DNA of 9,156 nt from Spirochaetota bacterium. Its GTDB lineage: Bacteria > Spirochaetota > B62-G9. The position numbers and the translations under genes are program-made. The notes beneath the pieces were generated by a model. That model searched no databases. It worked only from the letters and a program-made list of their open reading frames with translations, and had not been told where the DNA came from. The stretch covers positions 1 through 9,156 of the forward strand of contig JALXDB010000027.1 of assembly GCA_026990615.1 (NCBI GenBank), in the 5' to 3' direction. The first letter of the stretch is position 1, and each line of letters opens with the position of its first letter. This document shows positions 1 through 5,628 of the stretch, one piece after another.

Positions 1-184
1 CCTCAGGAATCTCAGATTCAACATCTTCTATACTTTCTACCTTCTTTTCTGTAATTTCCCCGCCTGCTCTTTTGGCCGTTTTTACCCTGCGGGCTTTTCT
101 TCTCAATATTATTGATGCAACTGTAGAAAAAAACAGTGAAACGCCTATTAAAAATAGTATTATAAATATTGTTTTAAATATCAC
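1..184 (-). CDS. Membrane-anchored protein of unknown function, N-terminal part only
   Basis: Sixty-one codons are open from a GTG at 184 to the left window edge; the rest lies outside. The start is supported by a purine-rich GGAAAGG just upstream (188-194). Residues 2-27 are strongly hydrophobic (FKTIFIILFLIGVSLFFST and on to SIIL), followed by a basic patch RRKARRVK at 28-35 and then a Glu-rich stretch (residues 43-61). By the positive-inside rule this is a single N-terminal membrane anchor with the remainder in the cytoplasm. The anchor lacks a lipobox cysteine and a signal peptidase site that I can see. The layout of anchor, basic patch and acidic linker occurs in several unrelated proteins (membrane-anchored FtsY forms, ZipA-like and scaffold proteins), so I give no function. 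It diverges from the CoA-binding gene. Confidence is good that it is a gene, low for any role. Confidence 0.6.
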   Translation of the reverse strand, partial: MIFKTIFIILFLIGVSLFFSTVASIILRRKARRVKTAKRAGGEITEKKVESIEDVESEIPE

Positions 185-212
185 TAGCCTTTCCTTTTGC
201 AAGGTCTTCTAC

Positions 213-241
213 TTGATTTTCGGTTCTTTTCACGTTAAACT
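213..241 (+). promoter_or_regulatory. Candidate sigma-70-type promoter for the CoA-binding gene
   Basis: TTGATT (213-218) and TAAACT (236-241) are separated by 17 bp, each matching four of six consensus positions. They lie in the 123-bp divergent intergenic region and would give a leader of about 60 nt before the ATG at 308. No clear promoter for the opposite gene was found in the same interval. Confidence 0.35.
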
Positions 242-307
242 AAAATTCATAAAATTAGATAGCTGCAACCAAACCATCACCAGATAAATAAAAGAGGACA
301 AAAGAGA

Positions 308-694
308 ATGGAGAGCTTAATACAGCAGTACCTGAAAGGGAATGTATTTGCAGTTGTGGGTGTATCAAGGGATCCGTCCAAATACGGATACCAGGTTTTC
401 AAAAATCTTTTAATGAGAAACAAAAGAGTTTTTCCAATAAATCCAAATGCGGACTTTATAGATGGCATAAAGGTATACAGGTCAATTAAAGAGCTTCCTG
501 AAATACCATTCGGTGTTCACTTCATAGTTCCACCAAAAATTACAGAAAAGGTCCTGGAAGATGTAAAAAAGCTGGGTATTAACTACGTATGGATGCAGCC
601 GGGATCAGAATCGGAAAGGGCAATTGAGTTCTGCAGGGAAAACAACATAAATGCAATATACTACAGATGCATTCTTCAAATACCTATCACTTAA
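308..694 (+). CDS. CoA-binding domain protein, YccU-like
   Basis: A 128-residue single-domain protein of the CoA_binding_2 (YccU) family, a small Rossmann-like fold related to the CoA-binding domain of succinyl-CoA ligases and usually annotated 'CoA-binding protein'. The physiological ligand and role of the family are not well settled. The nucleotide-binding loop GVSRDPSKYGYQVF is at residues 18-31, followed by the FPINPNAD strand-turn at 42-49. The late family signature WMQPGSESE (about 95-103) and the terminal RCIL cysteine are also present. Length is normal for the family. The ATG at 308 follows AGAGGA (293-298) at nine bases. It stands alone on the plus strand between a divergent membrane-protein gene and convergent serS; its TAA (692-694) overlaps the serS stop. 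Family assignment is secure, cellular role unknown. Confidence 0.88.
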   Translation: MESLIQQYLKGNVFAVVGVSRDPSKYGYQVFKNLLMRNKRVFPINPNADFIDGIKVYRSIKELPEIPFGVHFIVPPKITEKVLEDVKKLGINYVWMQPGSESERAIEFCRENNINAIYYRCILQIPIT

Positions 695-1956
695 ATCTTT
701 TTTAAACCGTTCATATATGGAACCAGTACATCGGGAATCTTAATAGAACCATCTTTAGTTTGATAACTCTCTATGATCGCAATGAGCAACCTCGGACTGG
801 CAACCGCCGTATTGTTTAATGTGTATGGATATACATTCTTTCCGGATGAGTTTTTGTATCTTATTCTTGCCCTTCTCGCCTGAAAATCTCTAAATGAGGA
901 ACATGAGTGGGTCTCCCCAAAACCTCCTCTTCCCGGCATATAGCACTCTATATCATGCTTTTTAACCTGACCAAGCCCCATCTCTCCGGTACAAACCTCA
1001 ACAACCCTGTAATGAAGCCCGAGGCTTTTAATTATGTACTCGGCATTCGACAAAAGTTCGTTATGATACTTCAACATCTCTTTTTCATCGTTACGGCAGA
1101 TGATTACCTGTTCAACCTTCTGAAACTGATGGACCCTGTACAATCCTCTAACATCTTTTCCGTAGCTTCCGGCTTCTCTTCTAAAACAGGTTGTATAACC
1201 TGCATACCTCAGCGGAAGATCCTCTTCATTCAGGATCTCTCCCATATGATACGAAACAAGGGTAACTTCTGAAGTTCCTATCAGGTAGAGGTCATCTTTT
1301 TCAATAGCATAGGCCTCTTCTCTACCCACAGGGAAATAGCCCGAACCGATCATAGCATCTTCTTTGACTATAACAGGAGTCGAAAAAGGAGTAAACCCTC
1401 TCTCCATAAGAACATCAATAGCATATCTCATTAGAGCATTTTCAAGCATGAGGCCGTAGCCTTTCAAATAGTAGCTCCTGGAACCGGCAACCTTAACACC
1501 CCTCTCTATATCAAAAAGCCCGTGCTTTAAGCCGAGGTCCAGATGATCGAGGGGTTCAAAATCAAATTCTGGAGGCTTACCTTCCCTCCTCAGCTCCACA
1601 TTGTCGCTTTCATCTGAACCGACGGGAACATCATCCATCGGAGGATTTGGAATATACAGAAGTTTCTCTTTCAGCTCCTCCTCCAGTTCTCTGAGCTTTG
1701 CCTCATCATCCTTTATAGCTCTGGAAAAACTTTTGAGTTCACTCTGCAGAGCTCTTCTTTCATCGTCTGAAAGAGGACCTTTCATTCTTTTAGATTTGTC
1801 CTGAAGTTCCTTCTTTCTTCTGTCAACAGAGGCCTGAACGGCCCTTCTTTTTGCATCAAGCTCCAGTACAGCATCAATATCAACATCAAACCCCTTCTTT
1901 TTTGCTCCTTCTTTAAAGTAATCCGGATTTTCCCGCAGAAGTCTGATATCGATCAT
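691..1956 (-). CDS. serS: Seryl-tRNA synthetase
   Basis: Cytoplasmic class II aminoacyl-tRNA synthetase that charges tRNA-Ser (and tRNA-Sec where present) using ATP. The 421-residue length is standard. Residues about 29-105 form the charged, heptad-like antiparallel coiled-coil arm that grips the long variable arm of tRNA-Ser. The catalytic domain follows: serine-binding TSE at 228-230, motif 2 with FRREAGSYGKDVRG at 258-271 leading into RVHQFQKVE, the SCSSFRDFQARR segment at 351-362, and motif 3 at about 380-399 (NNTAVASPRLLIAIIESYQ) with its invariant arginine at 389. Motif 3 is the 'ASPR' variant, not the more usual 'AVGR'. The ATG at 1956 has AAGGAG (1966-1971) nine bases upstream, and this site overlaps the stop of the preceding gene, so coupled translation is likely. 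Third gene of the mutase operon. Confidence 0.97.
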   Translation of the reverse strand: MIDIRLLRENPDYFKEGAKKKGFDVDIDAVLELDAKRRAVQASVDRRKKELQDKSKRMKGPLSDDERRALQSELKSFSRAIKDDEAKLRELEEELKEKLLYIPNPPMDDVPVGSDESDNVELRREGKPPEFDFEPLDHLDLGLKHGLFDIERGVKVAGSRSYYLKGYGLMLENALMRYAIDVLMERGFTPFSTPVIVKEDAMIGSGYFPVGREEAYAIEKDDLYLIGTSEVTLVSYHMGEILNEEDLPLRYAGYTTCFRREAGSYGKDVRGLYRVHQFQKVEQVIICRNDEKEMLKYHNELLSNAEYIIKSLGLHYRVVEVCTGEMGLGQVKKHDIECYMPGRGGFGETHSCSSFRDFQARRARIRYKNSSGKNVYPYTLNNTAVASPRLLIAIIESYQTKDGSIKIPDVLVPYMNGLKKI

Positions 1957-1969
1957 AGCAGCGCTCTCC

Positions 1970-2821
1970 TTAACCCTTTGCGGCCCTTAAAACCTCAACC
2001 TTTGTTCCCGGACCAGCATTAAAATATTTTAAAGCATTCCCTCTGTTAACGGCTATTTCAAGCTTGTTCCTTGAACCCACTAAAGCAACAGGCCTTCCCT
2101 CTTCTGAATAGCCGTATGATTTTTTTAATTTCCCAATATATATCTTTTTTTGCCCTGTGAACAGAAAAACCTCATAATCATCCGGAGCTTTATTTAAAAG
2201 CTTTGAATCTATATTTGTAATAAGATTTCCAAAGCGGTCAACAAATATAACCTCACCCAGTATACTGTCATTTTTAATTTCAGGCTTATCTATCCTGTAG
2301 TCGGAAATTCTATCAACCCTGATTGATATATCAGAAACATCAAAACCGGCCAGAAGATATCCAGCCAGCGGGGCAAAGATATCTCTTCCGTGAAATGTGG
2401 AGGAAGGGCCTCTCTCAGCAATTTTTCTTATAACATTATTTGATCTATAACTCTTCAACAACGTACGGCGCAGCTTTTCGACATCTACACTGTATATTGC
2501 CTTGATGCCATCATCCGTAATAGCCTCATAAAGGACTCCGTTGTCAGGTCCTATAAACCTGTAGTTGGTGGTTTCAACTGCAAGTACAGCTCTATCGGTT
2601 CCCACACCCGGGTCTACAACAACCATGTGTACAGTACCCTCCGGGAAAAAACTATAGGAGTTCAAAAGGCAGAAAGCTCCACCTTTTATATCCTGGGGAG
2701 AAATATCGTGGGTAATATCAACAACATCTATATCAACACCAAAGGAGTACAAAACTCCTTTCATTTCACCTACGTAGGTATCATGAATACCAAAATCTGT
2801 CAGCAGTGTTACTATCTTCAT
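1970..2821 (-). CDS. S-adenosyl-L-methionine hydroxide adenosyltransferase (DUF62 / SAM hydrolase)
   Basis: A cytosolic enzyme of the SAM hydroxide adenosyltransferase family (PF01887), relatives of fluorinase and chlorinase. Characterised members with the Asp-Arg-His triad hydrolyse SAM to adenosine and methionine. Numbered from the TTG one codon upstream, the N-terminal signature LLTDFGIHDTYVGEMKGV covers residues 7-24, VVDPGVGTDR 69-78 and STFHGRDIFAP 142-152. Asp71, Arg78 and His145 match that triad, including the seven-residue Asp-Arg spacing, so hydrolysis is more likely than halogenation. The C-terminal beta-barrel includes VIFVDRFGNLITNI. The open frame includes a TTG at 2824, but the adjacent ATG at 2821 is preferred; the ribosome site (GGGACC region) is weak, suggesting coupling with the mutase gene ending 12 nt upstream. 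The biological reason for SAM hydrolysis in this family remains unclear. Confidence 0.9.
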   Translation of the reverse strand: MKIVTLLTDFGIHDTYVGEMKGVLYSFGVDIDVVDITHDISPQDIKGGAFCLLNSYSFFPEGTVHMVVVDPGVGTDRAVLAVETTNYRFIGPDNGVLYEAITDDGIKAIYSVDVEKLRRTLLKSYRSNNVIRKIAERGPSSTFHGRDIFAPLAGYLLAGFDVSDISIRVDRISDYRIDKPEIKNDSILGEVIFVDRFGNLITNIDSKLLNKAPDDYEVFLFTGQKKIYIGKLKKSYGYSEEGRPVALVGSRNKLEIAVNRGNALKYFNAGPGTKVEVLRAAKG

Positions 2822-2833
2822 CAAAAGGTCCCA

Positions 2834-4609
2834 CTATTCAAGTCCACAGAAACTGAAGATATCCTTTTGAACCTCATCATATTTCTTTTCAATCTCTTTT
2901 CTGGTATCGTTCATTGACCTGTTGAAAGGCTTCACAATGGCAAAATAAAACTTTATTTTTGGCTCGGTCCCTGATGGTCTTACAGATATTTTGACATTAT
3001 CATCGGTATAAAATTGCAGTACGTTAGATTTTGGAAGCCCTTCTATCTTACCCGATACTGTGCCATTTGCTGAAAACTCTTTCTGTTCGAGGTAATCTTT
3101 TATCAACACCACATTTGAACCGGCAATAGTTTTCGGAGGATTTTTTCTCAGCTTATCCATTATACTCTTTATCCTCTCCGCTCCCTCGATCCCTTTCAAA
3201 AGAAAGGACTTTTGAAACTCAAGATACATACCGTACTTTCTGTATATATCTTCAAGGAAATTAACAACAGAACCATACTTTAAAGCTGCATATTTAACAA
3301 GGATTACCGCAAGGACAGAGGCTATTACTCCGTCTTTATCCCTGACAAAGTTATCTGCCAGATAACCGTAGCTCTCCTCGAACCCAAATATAAAGTTTCT
3401 GCTACCACTCTGCTTGAACTGATACATCTTCTCACCGATATATTTAAACCCTGTCAGCGTATATATAACATCTATACCATAATCTTTAACAATCTTTTCA
3501 ACCAACTCTGTCGAAACTATTGTTGTAACCACTGTTGGATTTTCAGGCATCTTCCCGCTTTTGCTCAGAGATTCGGCGATGATGTACGAAAACATAGTAC
3601 CAATCTGATTCCCGTTAAGAGGTATGTAATTGCCCTCTGAATCCGGTACAGCAAGTCCCATTCTATCACAATCCGGATCTGTTGCTATTACCATATCCGC
3701 CTTTACATTTGCCGCAAGCTCAATAGCCCTGCTCAAAGCGGAAACTTCCTCCGGATTTGGAGATGGAGTTGTAGGGAAGTTCCCATCGGGAATACTCTGC
3801 TTTTCTTCTTTTATTATTTCAACACCACGTATACGCTCGAGAGCCCTGGGAACCAGAGTAATGCCGGTCCCGTGAAGCGGAGTATAAACCACTTTAACGG
3901 CACTGTCATCTTTTAATTCCAGGCCGCTTTCAATCATCTCTCTGAAACTCTCAACCTTATCAAGATAGGATCTATCGACTGCCTCCTCCAGCTCTTCTAT
4001 TAACCCTCTACTCTTTCCTTCTTCATAGTCGATTCTTTTAACATCCTTCACAAGCCTGACTTTATTTACATATTCAACAATCCTGGAATCCTCAGGGGGC
4101 GTAACCTGATAACCCTCCGAACAGTAGACCTTATATCCGTTATACTCCTTTGGATTATGGCTTGCAGTTATCACCACTCCAGCAGCCGTTTTAAGATGCA
4201 TAACGGTGTAAGATAAAAGCGGTGTAGGCCTGAGCTCCGGGAAAATATATGCATGAATACCGTTTGCTGCAAAAACCGATGCAGCTTCCCGGGCAAATAG
4301 TTTTGAATTGTTCCTTGAATCATATGCTATTGCAATACCTCTACTTTTAGCATCCTCAATATTATCCTTAAGATAGTTTGCAAGCCCCTGTGATGCCCTG
4401 CCTACGGTGTAGATATTCATCCTGTTGGTCCCCGGCCCCATAATTCCGCGCATACCGCCAGTTCCAAACTCAAGGTCCTTGTAAAACATATCCGTTAAAG
4501 TATTTTCATCGTTCTTATCAATTAACTCCTTTATTTTATTTCTCGTATCCTCATCAAATGAATCTGACAACCATTCTTTTGCTCTGTTTAGTATTTTCTC
4601 ATCTATCAT
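2834..4609 (-). CDS. Phosphoglucomutase/phosphomannomutase (alpha-D-phosphohexomutase family)
   Basis: A 591-residue enzyme of the alpha-D-phosphohexomutase superfamily, long form resembling PgcA/PGM2-type proteins, interconverting 1-phospho and 6-phospho (or 5-phospho) sugars through an active-site phosphoserine and a bisphosphate intermediate. All four active-site regions are present. GTGGMRG is at 49-55, the catalytic TASHNP at 148-153 with Ser150, the magnesium loop DPDCDR at 311-316, the sugar-recognition GFEESYGYL at 409-417, and the phosphate-binding RPSGTEPK at 544-551. The Cys form of the metal loop (DPDCDR in place of DPDGDR) is usual for this long subgroup. It starts at an ATG with AAGGAGG (4614-4620) placed well upstream, and is the first gene of the operon with the SAM hydrolase and serS. 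Whether glucose, mannose or pentose phosphates are preferred cannot be read from the sequence. Confidence 0.93.
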   Translation of the reverse strand: MIDEKILNRAKEWLSDSFDEDTRNKIKELIDKNDENTLTDMFYKDLEFGTGGMRGIMGPGTNRMNIYTVGRASQGLANYLKDNIEDAKSRGIAIAYDSRNNSKLFAREAASVFAANGIHAYIFPELRPTPLLSYTVMHLKTAAGVVITASHNPKEYNGYKVYCSEGYQVTPPEDSRIVEYVNKVRLVKDVKRIDYEEGKSRGLIEELEEAVDRSYLDKVESFREMIESGLELKDDSAVKVVYTPLHGTGITLVPRALERIRGVEIIKEEKQSIPDGNFPTTPSPNPEEVSALSRAIELAANVKADMVIATDPDCDRMGLAVPDSEGNYIPLNGNQIGTMFSYIIAESLSKSGKMPENPTVVTTIVSTELVEKIVKDYGIDVIYTLTGFKYIGEKMYQFKQSGSRNFIFGFEESYGYLADNFVRDKDGVIASVLAVILVKYAALKYGSVVNFLEDIYRKYGMYLEFQKSFLLKGIEGAERIKSIMDKLRKNPPKTIAGSNVVLIKDYLEQKEFSANGTVSGKIEGLPKSNVLQFYTDDNVKISVRPSGTEPKIKFYFAIVKPFNRSMNDTRKEIEKKYDEVQKDIFSFCGLE

Positions 4610-4684
4610 GGTATCCTCCTTAATATCCTCTCTTTACCCTTATAGATCCTATTCTCTTAGGGGCTTACTATACTTGTTTATAAA

Positions 4685-4713
4685 AGAATAAAATCAAAGA
4701 GCACAATTTTCAA
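4685..4713 (-). promoter_or_regulatory. Candidate promoter of the mutase-SAM hydrolase-serS operon
   Basis: On the minus strand TTGAAA (4708-4713; five of six) and TATTCT (4685-4690; four of six) are exactly 17 bp apart. Transcription would give a leader of roughly 70 nt ending in AAGGAGG before the ATG at 4609. A second, less well spaced combination (TTGATT then TATAGT, 19 bp apart) lies slightly closer to the gene. Confidence 0.4.
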
Positions 4714-4719
4714 GATTAT

Positions 4720-4748
4720 TTGACTGTAAAAAAAATAGTTAGTAGATT
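4720..4748 (+). promoter_or_regulatory. Candidate promoter of gcvH
   Basis: TTGACT (4720-4725; five of six) and TAGATT (4743-4748; four of six) are 17 bp apart, giving a leader of about 45 nt before the ATG at 4801. The -35 box is only 6 bp from the -35 box of the opposite promoter, so the two face away from each other back to back. No riboswitch-like fold (for example a glycine riboswitch) fits in so short a leader. Confidence 0.42.
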
Positions 4749-4789
4749 GATAGACAATAATTCAAAACTCACCATAAAAATCATATATG

Positions 4790-4796
4790 AAGGGGG
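4790..4796 (+). promoter_or_regulatory. Ribosome binding site that fixes the gcvH start
   Basis: AAGGGGG stands four bases before the ATG at 4801. The open frame runs upstream to a TTG at 4720, but that codon lies within the -35 box proposed here, and the protein family begins at the 4801 methionine, so the upstream extension is leader and not coding sequence. Confidence 0.65.
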
Positions 4797-4800
4797 TAAG

Positions 4801-5184
4801 ATGAAACCTGAGGATTTAAAGTACACTAAAAATCATATATGGGCATATGTTGATGGGGACACAGCGGTCGCCGGTATTACAGATTATGCACAGCAGGAGC
4901 TCGGAGATATAGTTTTTGTTGAACTGCCCGAGGTGGGCAAAGAGGTTAAAATGGATGAAGCTGTGGGGACAATAGAATCTGTTAAATCGGTATCCGATAT
5001 TGAAGCACCTTTAACCGGAAAGATTACAGAAGTAAATAAACTCCTTGAAGATGCTCCTGAAACGATTAATAAAGATCCATATGGAGAAGGCTGGATATTT
5101 AAAATGACCATTTCAAACCCAGACGAAGTAAACAGCCTTATGGATCTTGAAAGCTACAACAAGTTTACAGAATCACAGAGATAG
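4801..5184 (+). CDS. gcvH: Glycine cleavage system H protein (lipoyl carrier)
   Basis: A 127-residue H protein, a lipoyl-bearing shuttle that carries the aminomethyl group between the P, T and L proteins of the glycine cleavage system in the cytoplasm. The N-terminal KYTKNHIWAYVDGDTAVAGI (7-26) and ITDYAQQELGDIVFVELPEVG (26-46) are typical. The lipoylation site is Lys62 in TIESVKSVSD, and the C-terminal half has the usual INKDPYGEGWIFK segment. Length matches the family. It is a single-gene transcription unit on the plus strand, with no gcvT, gcvP or lipoate enzyme beside it, so it either serves components encoded elsewhere or is a stand-alone lipoyl carrier. It diverges from the mutase operon and converges on nnrED across a 444-bp gap. 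Assignment is firm; partner proteins are unknown from this window. Confidence 0.95.
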   Translation: MKPEDLKYTKNHIWAYVDGDTAVAGITDYAQQELGDIVFVELPEVGKEVKMDEAVGTIESVKSVSDIEAPLTGKITEVNKLLEDAPETINKDPYGEGWIFKMTISNPDEVNSLMDLESYNKFTESQR

Positions 5185-5362
5185 GATATAACTCTTAACA
5201 AAAATCTATTAGTACCATAAAACACATCGGGCAGTTGTATATACTCCTATCAGAGGTTTTGCGTGGCTGTAAAATTTAAGCGATACATATCTGTATAATG
5301 TATAAGCAAAATGACCAGTTTGTAGGATATATGCAATTTGTTTTAATCTTTTTAACAGAATA

Positions 5363-5522
5363 GTCGTATAACGGGCGGCGGATCAGCAGCAAGAACGGAT
5401 GCAAAGTTGCTCGCAGGAAAGACTACCCGCTGAAACCGGTTGATTGACAGCACAAAACACCGTACAGAAAGAAGATTGGAAACCCCGGCCCGATGTTGTG
5501 GCTCGAGGCATTCGCGCTAACC
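5363..5522. other. GC-rich, self-complementary block, possible mobile or structured element
   Basis: Bases 5371-5520 are 55% G+C by count, against about 31% on the left (5201-5350) and 24% on the right (5521-5620), with abrupt edges. The ends can pair: CGGGCGG (5372-5378) plus GG (5380-5381) against CCCC (5483-5486) and GCCCG (5488-5492), nine pairs with two single-base bulges. Internally there is the palindrome AACCGGTT (5434-5441) flanked by GCTG and CAGC (5429-5432, 5448-5451). A short hairpin AGCAA/TTGCT is at 5388-5392 and 5407-5411, and CTCGAG at 5502-5507. GTATAA lies just outside each edge (5366-5371, 5527-5532). A bulged stem with an AAC-starting left end recalls integron attC sites, but the right end does not fit the GTTRRRY consensus. 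A decayed MITE or a structured RNA are alternatives. No recognised family is claimed. Confidence 0.4.
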
Positions 5523-5583
5523 AAATGTATAAAGCATTCCCAACTTTATATATTGATAAAAGCATAAATACAAAACAGTGAGA

Positions 5584-5611
5584 AAAATTGTCAATATGAA
5601 ATCACAATTTT
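5584..5611 (-). terminator. Probable terminator of the tmk-yaaR-ricT-nnrED operon
   Basis: AAAATTGT and ACAATTTT (5584-5591, 5604-5611) form a perfect 8-bp stem with a 12-nt loop. Read on the minus strand it begins 17 nt after the nnrED stop and its right arm ends in five T residues before CTC. The stem is AT-rich with few G-C pairs, so termination may be weak. It lacks a matching T run when read from gcvH. Confidence 0.4.
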
Positions 5612-5628
5612 CAATATCAAGGTACGGT

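Larger units (their letters stand above)
5185..5628. other. Gene-free intergenic stretch between convergent gcvH and nnrED
   Basis: No credible coding region was found on either strand. The left part (to about 5360) is AT-rich (about 31% G+C over 5201-5350) and holds a 6-bp inverted repeat, ATACAT (5283-5288) and ATGTAT (5298-5303). The GTATAA hexamer occurs four times across the stretch (starting at 5293, 5300, 5366 and 5527). The centre is the GC-rich block listed separately, and the right end carries a probable terminator hairpin. No strong rho-independent terminator directly follows gcvH. Confidence 0.7.

Noticed and set aside
1601..1804. Serine-rich plus-strand open frame opposite serS
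   Set aside because: It is antisense to the coiled-coil arm; Glu/Lys-rich coding gives Ser/Phe/Leu-rich antisense frames by codon complementarity.
3630..3875. Plus-strand open frame opposite the mutase metal-binding region
   Set aside because: Shadow of a firmly identified gene; no ribosome site or domain.
4702..4713. 12-bp repeat CACAATTTTCAA also present at 5603-5614, possible shared operator
   Set aside because: A 12-mer pair in 9 kb of AT-rich DNA is expected by chance, and the second copy is explained by the terminator hairpin.
4720..4800. Upstream in-frame extension of gcvH from a TTG
   Set aside because: The family begins at the ATG at 4801, which has its own ribosome site; the TTG lies in a promoter-like -35 box and no ribosome site precedes it.
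5283..5303. ATACAT/ATGTAT inverted repeat as the gcvH terminator
   Set aside because: Six AT-rich pairs with a 9-nt loop, about 100 nt after the stop and without a following T run; too weak to call.
5363..5522. tRNA or other standard RNA gene in the GC-rich block
   Set aside because: No acceptor stem with CCA-like end, no T-loop TTCRA in the right place, and no cloverleaf could be drawn on either strand.
5383..5565. 60-codon minus-strand open frame in the intergenic block
   Set aside because: No ribosome site, composition changes mid-frame, and no recognisable domain; it follows the GC-rich element and is probably fortuitous.
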